Assembly: GCA_965268675.1 (NCBI GenBank)
Contig: OZ254179.1
Location: forward strand, 992,001-1,056,000
DNA length: 64,000 nt
Direction: 5' to 3'
Source: AAA044-D11 sp009705075
GTDB lineage: Bacteria; Actinomycetota; Actinomycetes; Nanopelagicales; Nanopelagicaceae
Made by a program: the position numbers and the translations under genes. Shown piece after piece: positions 1-8,043 of the stretch. Numbering within the stretch: the stretch's first letter is position 1; each line of letters starts with the position of its first letter. The notes beneath the pieces are model-generated. The model did no database searches, had not been told where the DNA came from, and worked only from the letters and a program-made list of their open reading frames with translations.

Positions 1-217
1 AATGCGAATTTCTGGTGCTGCCCTCGGAACCTACATAACTATTAGCGATCCAATTCTTGGTCTCTATCTCGCGACCTTTGCTGGTTTCGTGATTTATCTT
101 GCGACTTCTCATATTTTGCCAGAAGCTCACTCTCGCCATCCATCTAAATTAACGATGCTTGCAACTGTGATTGGCGCACTTGCTATGTGGCTAATTGTCG
201 GAAACATTGGCGAATAA
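1..217 (+). CDS. ZIP-family metal transporter, C-terminal part (cut by window edge)
   Basis: The reading frame is open to the left edge, so only the last ~71 residues are present; the ATG at base 2 is probably internal. The fragment has two hydrophobic membrane segments (about residues 8-33 and 51-67) joined by the motif SHILPEAHSRHP, the histidine/glutamate-rich pattern found near the end of bacterial ZIP transporters (LPEAH). ZIP proteins import divalent metals such as zinc across the cytoplasmic membrane. Eight bases after its stop a Fur/Zur-type regulator starts, which fits a zinc-homeostasis pair. Metal specificity cannot be read from the fragment. Confidence 0.65.
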   Translation, partial: MRISGAALGTYITISDPILGLYLATFAGFVIYLATSHILPEAHSRHPSKLTMLATVIGALAMWLIVGNIGE

Positions 218-225
218 CCGAATAA

Positions 226-591
226 ATGTCACGCTCTAATCCAAGGGTTCTAAATATTCTCGAGCGCGCTGGCGGTTTTGCTAGCGCGCAAGAGGTTTAT
301 CAATTGATGCAACGAGCCGGCGAGAGTATTGGGCTAACTACCGTTTACCGCTCATTGCAATCTCTCGCTGACGACAAAATTGTTGATGTGCTTAGACGTG
401 ATGACGGCGAATCTGTTTACCGACTCTGCGGTGCAACCCACCATCATCATTTAGTTTGCAAAGGTTGTGGCGATGCCTTTGAAATTCCAGGTGGCGCAAT
501 TGAGAAGTGGGCTAAGTCAATGGCCGAAGAGCACGGCTTTAGAGAGGTTGGACATTCGGCTGAAATTTACGGACTCTGCCAGAAGTGCTGA
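226..591 (+). CDS. zur: Fur-family metal-responsive repressor (Zur-like)
   Basis: A 121-residue protein with the Fur layout: N-terminal winged helix (about 1-75, with GLTTVYRSLQSL as recognition helix), then a metal-binding dimerisation domain with the HHHHLVCKGCG stretch (Fur-family His cluster and first CxxC) and a C-terminal CQKC that completes the structural zinc site. Length fits the short actinobacterial Zur proteins (about 120-140). The position right behind a ZIP transporter favours zinc over iron sensing; that is inference. It probably represses metal-uptake genes when metal is replete. Its 3' end converges with uppS one base away. Confidence 0.8.
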   Translation: MSRSNPRVLNILERAGGFASAQEVYQLMQRAGESIGLTTVYRSLQSLADDKIVDVLRRDDGESVYRLCGATHHHHLVCKGCGDAFEIPGGAIEKWAKSMAEEHGFREVGHSAEIYGLCQKC

Positions 592-592
592 A

Positions 593-1315
593 TTAAGCCT
601 TGCCGAATCTACGATCTCGCGTCGCATAAATTTCGATTGCTTTCCATAAAGTATTTCGATCAACATCTGGCCAGAGCACATCCATAAAAACCATCTCGGC
701 ATAAACAGATTGCCACGGCAAAAAGTTAGAGGTTCGCTGTTCGCCAGATGAGCGCAAGAATAAATCCACATCACTCATCTTTGGGTTATATAGATGTTTA
801 CTAATCAATTTTTCAGTTATCTGTCCTGGCTTTATCTTTCGCTTGGCCACCTCAGCCGCAATTTCAGTTACGGCATCCACAAGTTCGGCGCGACCACCAT
901 AATTTACGCACATATTTAAGGTTAAAACTTTATTACGCTTAGTTAACTCTTCAGCTTCTTGCAATTCTTTGATCACACTTCCCCACAACTTTTGCGGTCT
1001 TCCCACCCAGCGAACTCGAACTCCAAGGTCATTCATTTCATCGCGGCGGCGGCGCAGTACATCGCGATTAAATCCCATCAAGAATTTAACTTCCTCTGGG
1101 GATCTGCGCCAATTCTCGGTTGAAAATGCATATGCACTTAACTCTTTAACTCCGATTTGAATTGCACCCTGCACAACATCAAAGAGCGCAGCTTCGCCCG
1201 CTTCATGTCCGGCCGTTCTTGGTAATCCTCGTTGCTTTGCCCAACGACCATTGCCATCCATAACAACTGCAACATGGTTTGGAATTTGCTCGGGCTTTAG
1301 CTTTGGAATTGCCAT
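593..1315 (-). CDS. uppS: Isoprenyl transferase (undecaprenyl diphosphate synthase)
   Basis: A 240-residue cis-prenyltransferase that condenses isopentenyl diphosphate onto an allylic diphosphate to make the C50/C55 lipid carrier for cell-wall synthesis. The sequence shows the family signatures: VAVVMDGNGRWAKQRGL near the N terminus (catalytic Asp in MDGNGRW), YAFSTENWRRSPEEV, and the C-terminal RSSGEQRTSNFLPWQSVYAE that binds the second diphosphate. Full family length. It is the last gene of a minus-strand operon, two bases after recO, an arrangement common in actinobacteria (recO-uppS). Confidence 0.95.
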   Translation of the reverse strand: MAIPKLKPEQIPNHVAVVMDGNGRWAKQRGLPRTAGHEAGEAALFDVVQGAIQIGVKELSAYAFSTENWRRSPEEVKFLMGFNRDVLRRRRDEMNDLGVRVRWVGRPQKLWGSVIKELQEAEELTKRNKVLTLNMCVNYGGRAELVDAVTEIAAEVAKRKIKPGQITEKLISKHLYNPKMSDVDLFLRSSGEQRTSNFLPWQSVYAEMVFMDVLWPDVDRNTLWKAIEIYATRDRRFGKA

Positions 1316-1317
1316 GG

Positions 1318-2049
1318 CTAAATTCTCTCAACAAGAGAGAGGCTTCGTAAACCTCGCTCTAGATGCCATTGCAAGTAGGCGGCGATTAAACCTGAAGCTT
1401 CACGCCTAGATTTCGGATCGCTCTCTACCGCGTTATTCCAATCCCCTGTCATCAAATTAGCCATAAGTTCTAGCGTCTCAGGGTTTGGCGTTGCGGCTGC
1501 AGATGGCTTACAGGTAACACAAACGCTGCCGCCTCCGACAAGTGAGAAATATTTATGTGGACCCGGTTCATCACATTTGGAACACGTTGTCATTGATGGC
1601 GCAAAACCGGCAACGCCAAGTGAGCGAAGTAAATAAGCATCCAAAATAAGTGAGGAGTCGTAAGTGCCATGTGCCAAGGCGCGAAGGGCGCCGACTACTA
1701 GATTGAATTGTTGTAGCGCAGGTTCATGCTCGTTTTCCGTAAAGCGTTCAGCTGCTTCCAATATTGAATTAGCTGTAGTCCAATTCTTGTAATCCATCGC
1801 AAGGGCGTCGCCAAAATTTTCGATTCCTTCAGCTTGTGTCACGATGTCGAAAGTTTTTCCAGAATAGAGTTGCAAATCAACGAAGGAAGTTGGTTCTAAG
1901 CGAGCACCAAATTTAGATTTCGTGCGACGTACACCTTTTGCAACTGCACGAAGTCGACCATGTTCTTTAGTAAAGAGCGTGATTATGCGATCTGCTTCCC
2001 CAAGTTTCTGAGTGCGCAGAACAACTGCTTGATCACGATAGACAGCCAC
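1318..2049 (-). CDS. recO: DNA repair protein RecO
   Basis: A 243-residue RecO, which loads RecA on SSB-coated DNA in the RecFOR recombination pathway. Evidence: N-terminal OB-fold start YRDQAVVLRTQKLGEADRI, the KGVRRTKSKFGARLEP stretch typical of RecO, and a C-terminal zinc finger with two CxxC pairs (CSKC and CVTC). Length is normal (about 240-250). The start GTG/ATG lies 20 bases after the leuA stop, and its stop sits two bases before uppS, so it belongs to the same operon. Confidence 0.93.
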   Translation of the reverse strand: MAVYRDQAVVLRTQKLGEADRIITLFTKEHGRLRAVAKGVRRTKSKFGARLEPTSFVDLQLYSGKTFDIVTQAEGIENFGDALAMDYKNWTTANSILEAAERFTENEHEPALQQFNLVVGALRALAHGTYDSSLILDAYLLRSLGVAGFAPSMTTCSKCDEPGPHKYFSLVGGGSVCVTCKPSAAATPNPETLELMANLMTGDWNNAVESDPKSRREASGLIAAYLQWHLERGLRSLSLVERI

Positions 2050-2069
2050 GGTCGATACCGTAGCGATAA

Positions 2070-3794
2070 TTAGGAGCGAAACCCTCGATTTACCGCAGAC
2101 ACGACGGCCTTTAGCGATGCTGTTGTGGTGCTTGGGTCAATACCTACGCCCCAATAAACTCTTCCCGCAACTTCGCACTCTAAATATGCGGCGGCTTTTG
2201 CATCGCCACCAGCAGAGAGCGCATGCTCGTAGTAATCCAAAACCCGAACGTTTGCTTCTGGTAAATATGCATTCATGATATTTACAAATGCCGCGATTGG
2301 ACCATTGCCTGAACCGCTTAACTCTTTAACCACTTCTTTTTCAAGGAGTTGAACTGTTAATTGCGCATCCTCATCCAAGTTTGATGATTGTGAAAGAGCT
2401 TTCAGCTTAAAGCGACCCCATTTGTTCTGCTCGGCCGGAAGATATTCATCCTCGAAAATTCGCCATAAATCCGCTGCGCTAAATTCGCCGCCCTGCTCAT
2501 CGGTGTGGTTCTGCACAACCTGACTAAATTCAATCTGCAGGCGACGCGGTAAATCAAGGTGATAATCGTTCTTCATCAAGTAAGAGATACCGCCCTTGCC
2601 TGATTGGGAATTTACGCGAATCACAGCTTCATATGAGCGACCAATATCTTTTGGATCAATCGGTAGATATGGAACTGCCCAAGCAATTTCATGAACGTGC
2701 TTACCAGCAGTCTTCGCATCCTTCTCAAGATGTTCCAGACCCTTCTTAATTGCATCTTGGTGTGAACCAGAAAATGCTGTGAAAACTAAATCTCCACCAT
2801 AAGGATGACGTTCAGGTACGCGAAGTTGATTGCAATATTCAACGGTGCGGCGGACCTCATCTAAGTCAGAGAAATCGATATGTGGATCGATGCCATAACT
2901 AAATAAATTCAAGCCAAGTGTTACGAGACAGACATTTCCGGTGCGCTCACCATTTCCAAATAGCGTTCCTTCAATTCGATCCGCACCAGCCATGTAGCCA
3001 AGTTCAGCGGCCGCAACACCTGTTCCACGATCATTGTGTGGATGAAGTGAGAGAACTATGGAGTCGCGATACTTCAAGTTGCGATGCATCCATTCAATTG
3101 AATCTGCATAAACATTAGGTGTGGCCATCTCAACCGTTGCGGGAAGGTTAATTATCGTCTTGTGCTGTGGTGTCGGCTTCCAGACATCATTTACTGCATC
3201 GCAAACTTCGACCGCGAATTCTAGTTCTGTACCAGTGTATGACTCAGGTGAATATTCGTAGGAAATAATTGTTCCAGGGACGCTCGCTTCATATTTCTTA
3301 CACAACTTGGCGCCATCGACTGCAATCTTCTTTATGCCCTCTTTATCAAGGCCGAAAACCACGCGACGTTGCAAAGTTGAAGTTGAGTTGTATAAATGTA
3401 CAACCGCTTGCTTTGCGCCCTTTAGCGATTCAAAGGTACGTGCAATTAAATTCTCGCGAGCTTGGGTTAGGACTTGGATTATTACATCATCAGGAATTAA
3501 TCCATCTTCAATAATCTTTCGCACAAAATCAAAATCTGTTTGAGAGGCACTTGGGAAGCCAACTTCAATCTCTTTGTAGCCCATCTCAACAAGTAACTTG
3601 AACATCGCTAGTTTGCGAGTGGAATCCATTGGATCAATCAGCGCTTGGTTACCATCTCGAAGGTCAACAGAGCACCACTTAGGGGCAACTTCGATGCGCT
3701 TGGTTGGCCAGGTCCGGTCTGTTAAATCGACAGGAATAAATGGCGTATACCGATGGATCGGCATCGTCGAAGGAGTTTGCTTAGGAAAGTTCAT
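2070..3794 (-). CDS. leuA: 2-isopropylmalate synthase (long actinobacterial form)
   Basis: A 574-residue LeuA catalysing the first committed step of leucine synthesis: acetyl-CoA plus 2-oxoisovalerate to 2-isopropylmalate. The TIM-barrel domain begins around residue 35 with SVDLRDGNQALIDPM (the catalytic metal site) and carries LSLHPHNDRGTG and the glycine-rich LFGNGERTGN. The C-terminal ~130 residues form the leucine-binding regulatory domain, ending in IDPSTTTASLKAVVSAVNR. Length matches the long actinobacterial LeuA type. It lies between glnA2 and recO in the same orientation. No leader-peptide attenuator is evident in the 22-base gap upstream. Confidence 0.95.
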   Translation of the reverse strand: MNFPKQTPSTMPIHRYTPFIPVDLTDRTWPTKRIEVAPKWCSVDLRDGNQALIDPMDSTRKLAMFKLLVEMGYKEIEVGFPSASQTDFDFVRKIIEDGLIPDDVIIQVLTQARENLIARTFESLKGAKQAVVHLYNSTSTLQRRVVFGLDKEGIKKIAVDGAKLCKKYEASVPGTIISYEYSPESYTGTELEFAVEVCDAVNDVWKPTPQHKTIINLPATVEMATPNVYADSIEWMHRNLKYRDSIVLSLHPHNDRGTGVAAAELGYMAGADRIEGTLFGNGERTGNVCLVTLGLNLFSYGIDPHIDFSDLDEVRRTVEYCNQLRVPERHPYGGDLVFTAFSGSHQDAIKKGLEHLEKDAKTAGKHVHEIAWAVPYLPIDPKDIGRSYEAVIRVNSQSGKGGISYLMKNDYHLDLPRRLQIEFSQVVQNHTDEQGGEFSAADLWRIFEDEYLPAEQNKWGRFKLKALSQSSNLDEDAQLTVQLLEKEVVKELSGSGNGPIAAFVNIMNAYLPEANVRVLDYYEHALSAGGDAKAAAYLECEVAGRVYWGVGIDPSTTTASLKAVVSAVNRGFRS

Positions 3795-3816
3795 AACTCC
3801 CCAAGATTACCGCAAG

Positions 3817-5130
3817 TTAAAGGACTGGAAGATACCGATTCAACTCATAAGCGCTGACTTGGCGGCGATATTCAGCCCATTCTGACCGCTTATTACGCAG
3901 AACATATTCAAATACATCCTCGCCAAGTGCTTCGCGAACAAGTGAACTGCTCTCCATTGCGGCGATAGCTTCCTCTAAATTTGTTGGTAGCACCTCGGGA
4001 TTTGAAGTTGATTTAAGTTCGTACTTCTCTTCAATGCCTTTGAGTCCTGCTGCCAAAATTACTGCGAATGCTAAATATGGATTACACGCAGAATCCGGTG
4101 AGCGAACTTCTACGCGAGTGCTGTTCTCCTTCTTGGGTTTATATGCCGGAATTCGCACTAACGCACTTCGATTGTTATGGCCCCAATCAACTAGCACTGG
4201 TGCTTCACCACCGCCACTTAAGCGCTTGTAAGAATTAACCCATTGATTGGTTATCGCCGTAAATTCGCGAGCATGTTTCAAAATCCCTGCGATAAAAGAT
4301 CTGCCGACTGCAGAAAGTTGCAAGTCTGCGCCCTCTTCATGAAAGGCATTTTCTTCGCCCTTAAATAGTGAGAAGTGAGTATGCATGCCAGAGCCAGCAT
4401 GGTCGGTAAATGGTTTTGGCATGAAGGATGCATGGAAACCTTGGTCGAGTGCAATCTCTTTAATTACGTGGCGAAATGTCATGATGTTATCCGCAGTTGT
4501 TAGTGCATCGGCATCGCGCAAATCAATTTCTTGTTGTCCAGGAGCTCCTTCGTGATGTGAGAACTCAACTGATACTCCCATCGCCTCAAGCATTGTGATT
4601 GCTTGACGACGGAAATCGTGGCCTACTGCTGATGGAGTTTGATCAAAGTAGCCAGCAGAATCAACTGGGATTGGTGCAACATTCTCTTCTGCCGCATTCT
4701 TAAATAAGAAGAATTCCATTTCTGGGTGGGTGTAACAGGTGTAACCCATATCTGCCGCTTTACGTAGAACCCGTTTTAAAACATTTCGTGGATCAGCTGG
4801 TGACGCAGTTCCATCTGGCATTGTGATGTCACAGAACATTCTTGCCGCACCAGGATTTGCAGTGCGCCACGGAAGAACTGTGAAGCTTGCCGCATCAGGT
4901 TTAGCCAACATATCCGACTCGGTGATTCGGGCGAAACCTTCAATCGATGAACCGTCAAAACCAATACCTTCTTGAAATGCGTTCTCTAATTCTGCTGGAG
5001 CAATAGCAACTGATTTCAAAAAGCCAAGCACATCTGTAAACCAGAGTCTCACAAATCGAATGCCGCGCTCTTCTAAAGTGCGCATTACGAACTCTTCTTG
5101 CTTACTTATCTCATCACCATGGGAAGTCAT
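3817..5130 (-). CDS. glnA: Type I glutamine synthetase, GlnA2-like
   Basis: A 437-residue glutamine synthetase that makes glutamine from glutamate, ammonia and ATP. The N-terminal RFVRLWFTDVLGFLKSVAI and IGFDGSSIEGFARI, and the C-terminal NPYLAFAVILAAGLKG, are as in mycobacterial GlnA2 (recalled family resemblance). Active-site blocks include EMEFFLF, HHEGAPGQQEIDLR and NNRSALVRIP. No NLYDLPPEE-type adenylylation site is seen, so post-translational control by GlnE is unlikely; this is the short GSI-alpha form. It follows ald with a 35-base gap, so nitrogen and alanine metabolism are linked in the operon. Confidence 0.92.
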   Translation of the reverse strand: MTSHGDEISKQEEFVMRTLEERGIRFVRLWFTDVLGFLKSVAIAPAELENAFQEGIGFDGSSIEGFARITESDMLAKPDAASFTVLPWRTANPGAARMFCDITMPDGTASPADPRNVLKRVLRKAADMGYTCYTHPEMEFFLFKNAAEENVAPIPVDSAGYFDQTPSAVGHDFRRQAITMLEAMGVSVEFSHHEGAPGQQEIDLRDADALTTADNIMTFRHVIKEIALDQGFHASFMPKPFTDHAGSGMHTHFSLFKGEENAFHEEGADLQLSAVGRSFIAGILKHAREFTAITNQWVNSYKRLSGGGEAPVLVDWGHNNRSALVRIPAYKPKKENSTRVEVRSPDSACNPYLAFAVILAAGLKGIEEKYELKSTSNPEVLPTNLEEAIAAMESSSLVREALGEDVFEYVLRNKRSEWAEYRRQVSAYELNRYLPVL

Positions 5131-5165
5131 GGTCGAGATAATGCCAAAGCCTTGTTACGGGATTG

Positions 5166-6248
5166 TTACAAGCCGTGGGCTGTGGCTACTGCTTGATACT
5201 TGATAACGCCCTCGTGCACGTTTAACCCCTTGCCTAGAGCAGGATCATCGGCACAAGCTTGCTCCCAACCTTTATTAGCAATGGCTAGGGCATATTTGAT
5301 TGTGGCATTTGCCAGTGCTGCAGTTGATGTGGCTGGAACTGCTCCAGGCATATTTGCCACGCAGTAATAGAGTGAATTATGAACTTTAAATGTTGGGTCT
5401 GAGTGCGTTGTTGCCTTCGAACCTTCGAAGCAACCACCTTGATCAATTGCAACATCTACTAACACTGAACCTGGCTTCATTTTGGCAACGAGTGCATCAC
5501 TTACCAACTTTGGGGCTTTTGCGCCATGTACTAGAACCGCGCCAATCACTAAATCAGCAGCCATAGATTGTTCTTCAATTGCATAAGCAGATGAAGCAAT
5601 AGTCTTAACTTGGCCGTTGAATAGTTCATCCAAATAACGTAAGCGATTTAAATCAAGATCAAGAATTGTTACATCAGCGCGCATTCCATGAGCGATTGTT
5701 GCGGCAGATACTCCAACAACGCCACCACCTAGAACTACAACTTTTGCAGGTTCAACTCCCGGAACTCCCCCAAGCAATACGCCACGTCCGCCTTCTGGTT
5801 TCTGTAGCGCAGTTGCACCTACCTGTATTGACATCCGACCTGCAACTTCTGACATTGGCGCAAGAAGTGGAAGTTGGCCATTTAGTTCGACAGTTTCAAA
5901 GGCAATTGCCGTTGTCCCTGATTTAATAATTGCATCCGTGCATTCGCGAGAAGCGGCTAGGTGCAAGTAGGTAAAGAGAACTTGCCCTTTACGCATTCTT
6001 GGATACTCGGCGGCAATTGGCTCTTTCACCTTAAGAATTAAATCGGCCTTAGCCCAAACTTCATCGACGTTTGAAATAATCGAAGCGCCAGCTGCAATGT
6101 AATCTGCATCGGTAATTGCCGAACCTGTTCCGGCACCTTCTTCCACCAATACTTTATGACCAGCTTTAACTAAGGCATGAACGCCTGAGGGGGTCGCTGA
6201 CACACGGAACTCATTATTTTTAATCTCTTTAGGAACGCCAATAATCAT
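5166..6248 (-). CDS. ald: Alanine dehydrogenase
   Basis: A 360-residue NAD-dependent alanine dehydrogenase interconverting L-alanine and pyruvate plus ammonia. It opens with MIIGVPKEIKNNEFRVSATP, the pyruvate-binding Arg/Lys region, followed by the catalytic-His stretch LFTYLHLAAS near residue 95 and the Rossmann motif VVVLGGGVVGVSAATIAHGM near residue 170. Length is as expected (about 370). The ATG is ten bases after the DUF4192 gene stop. Being upstream of glnA it could supply or remove ammonia around glutamine synthesis; that link is inference. Confidence 0.95.
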   Translation of the reverse strand: MIIGVPKEIKNNEFRVSATPSGVHALVKAGHKVLVEEGAGTGSAITDADYIAAGASIISNVDEVWAKADLILKVKEPIAAEYPRMRKGQVLFTYLHLAASRECTDAIIKSGTTAIAFETVELNGQLPLLAPMSEVAGRMSIQVGATALQKPEGGRGVLLGGVPGVEPAKVVVLGGGVVGVSAATIAHGMRADVTILDLDLNRLRYLDELFNGQVKTIASSAYAIEEQSMAADLVIGAVLVHGAKAPKLVSDALVAKMKPGSVLVDVAIDQGGCFEGSKATTHSDPTFKVHNSLYYCVANMPGAVPATSTAALANATIKYALAIANKGWEQACADDPALGKGLNVHEGVIKYQAVATAHGL

Positions 6249-6257
6249 GAATTTAGG

Positions 6258-6773
6258 CTACTCGCTAAATAGAGCGGCACAAACTTTGGGATGCAACTCC
6301 CTGCGCATTGTGGCAAAACTCTCAGGTGGCCAACCTGCCGCGTAAACCCGGCGCAACAATAAAGCCAGTGGATATTTAGGATCATCCCGAAGCGCCTGAT
6401 CTAGGGATTTGATTGCAAGTTCGCCATCACGCTTCTCATAACTTACAGCCGAGAATAAGGAGGCGACGGGTGCAATAAATCCTGCTGGCGCAATACTGAG
6501 CAACCAGCGCCACATAGTCCAGAGAACTTCTAGATTCTTACTGTCAGTTAACCCCATCGCATAATCTCGAACTTGAAGATCTTTTAATCTAACTAGTACT
6601 AAAGCAATTAGGGCCTTATCTTTACAAATTCCATCGCGAGCAAATACCTCGGCCAAGTCATTGAATGCCAATGCGCCGGCACGCTGCTTGGTTAAATAGC
6701 CACTTTCTTCATAATTTATTCCTTCAACTAATTCAATTAGCTGCGTTAATTCGACATCAAGAAGTTCGGTCAT
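6258..6773 (-). CDS. DUF4192 family protein (short)
   Basis: A 171-residue protein resembling the C-terminal part of actinobacterial DUF4192 proteins. The sequence shows the characteristic string VRDYAMGL ... LWTMWRWLLSIAPAGFIAPV followed by LAIKSLDQALRDDPKYPLALLL. Typical DUF4192 members are longer (over 300 residues), so this copy may be an N-terminally reduced version. No catalytic residues are recognised; function is unknown. It is the first gene of the ald-glnA-leuA-recO-uppS string, with only 24 bases separating it from the secreted protein upstream. Confidence 0.6.
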   Translation of the reverse strand: MTELLDVELTQLIELVEGINYEESGYLTKQRAGALAFNDLAEVFARDGICKDKALIALVLVRLKDLQVRDYAMGLTDSKNLEVLWTMWRWLLSIAPAGFIAPVASLFSAVSYEKRDGELAIKSLDQALRDDPKYPLALLLRRVYAAGWPPESFATMRRELHPKVCAALFSE

Positions 6774-6797
6774 TGAGATTCCATTCTTTAGGGTTAA

Positions 6798-7496
6798 CTA
6801 GTTGAGATATTTTGATGGTGCGCTTGCTACTTGAACTTGGGAAAAGAGGGTTTGAATTATTGCTCCACCGCTCACCGCACTTGTTACGCCAGATGCTTTC
6901 CAATTGCCACTCCAAGAAATAGTGAGTGAAGCCAGATAAGTTCCGGCGCTGTGATAAACATGAGTGATACTTCGATCTGGATATGGACCACCTCTTGAAG
7001 AAGTTGAATATCGTGTGCCATCCCCAAAGTCCCAGAGATAAGTCGGTGATAGGTAAACAGTTATTGGAACTCCGAGCATCACCACTGAGGTTTTAAAAGT
7101 TGGAGGTGTAGTGGTCCAGAAATTAACCGGAACTTGAACAAGCGCCCCAGTTGAAGGCTGGTGAAAAATATCCTTAACTGGAATTAGCTGCGCGAGTTGA
7201 TCCGAGAGCGATAATTTAACAACTGGTTTTGGGGTGTATTTCTTGGTGACAATCACTCTTGGTTTTGGTGGACTAGTAAAAGTTGGCTTTGGTCTGGGCG
7301 TATATGGCCGAGGTATCCAGGTGCGCGTTGGTGCCGGCTTTGGAGTAGAGCTGCTGCCATCTCTCTTGGCGGTAATTATTAACTTGCCAGTTTTAGGGTC
7401 GGTATAAACCTTTACGCAAACACTTGTTTTGCAATTAGCAGCAGCTACGGCGGAATTGGCTGTGAAAATTAGTATGAGAGCGATTAGTAAAGGCAC
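6798..7496 (-). CDS. Secreted protein with a PKD-like domain
   Basis: A 232-residue exported protein of unknown function. A hydrophobic leader (about residues 1-20, ending NSAVAA) looks like a signal peptide; the start is a GTG at 7496, because a stop closes the frame a few codons upstream. A proline/threonine/lysine-rich linker (about 50-90) is followed by a PKD-like beta-sandwich with YLWDFGDGT and a tail HVYHSAGTYLASLTISW. PKD domains usually mediate protein or polysaccharide contacts at the cell surface. No enzyme motif is visible. Divergent from the Nudix gene. Confidence 0.65.
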   Translation of the reverse strand: MPLLIALILIFTANSAVAAANCKTSVCVKVYTDPKTGKLIITAKRDGSSSTPKPAPTRTWIPRPYTPRPKPTFTSPPKPRVIVTKKYTPKPVVKLSLSDQLAQLIPVKDIFHQPSTGALVQVPVNFWTTTPPTFKTSVVMLGVPITVYLSPTYLWDFGDGTRYSTSSRGGPYPDRSITHVYHSAGTYLASLTISWSGNWKASGVTSAVSGGAIIQTLFSQVQVASAPSKYLN

Positions 7497-7548
7497 CCAC
7501 GGAAGATAGAACTCCTAAATTCTTGGCAGATATTTCTTCTTTGAAATT

Positions 7549-8043
7549 GTGGAAAACCCAAGACTGTGTGAATCTAGAGGCGTGGTACATAGAGATGGCG
7601 ACGGTTGGGTTGATTGCATTTGTGGCAATCGCCATTGGGGTTTAAATGGCGCAGCCGGTCTCTTGCTGGTCCGCGATAAAACAATATTGATGCAGCATCG
7701 CGCACCTTGGGTTCATAACGGTGACACTTGGGGAATTCCTGGTGGTGCTCGTGATTCGCATGAAACTCCTATCGAGGCGGCGCTTCGCGAAGCACAGGAA
7801 GAGATTGGAATCCATACCAACTTAGTTGAGCCAATTGAGATCTTTAACGATGAACACGCTGGCTGGTCCTATGACACAGTTATATCAAGGGCGCATAGAG
7901 AATTAATTGCTCACGAACAGAATGATGAATCTCTGCAAGTTGAATGGGTTGCTTTTGACGAAGTTACGCTAAAGAATTTACATCCAAGTTTTGCTAAAAC
8001 TTGGCCAGATTTATTGGCCCGCCTCAAGATAATCTTTATTTAA
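7549..8043 (+). CDS. Nudix hydrolase
   Basis: A 164-residue Nudix enzyme that hydrolyses a nucleoside diphosphate linked to another group. The Nudix box is complete: GARDSHETPIEAAL followed by REAQEEIG (Gx5Ex7REUxEExGU). The N terminus, DGDGWVDCICGNRHWGLNG, carries a small CxC element before the domain and resembles actinobacterial housekeeping-type members. Start is a GTG at 7549. The last 33 bases overlap the 3' end of the dinG-like gene on the other strand. Substrate (8-oxo-dGTP or another nucleotide) cannot be told from sequence. Confidence 0.85.
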   Translation: MENPRLCESRGVVHRDGDGWVDCICGNRHWGLNGAAGLLLVRDKTILMQHRAPWVHNGDTWGIPGGARDSHETPIEAALREAQEEIGIHTNLVEPIEIFNDEHAGWSYDTVISRAHRELIAHEQNDESLQVEWVAFDEVTLKNLHPSFAKTWPDLLARLKIIFI

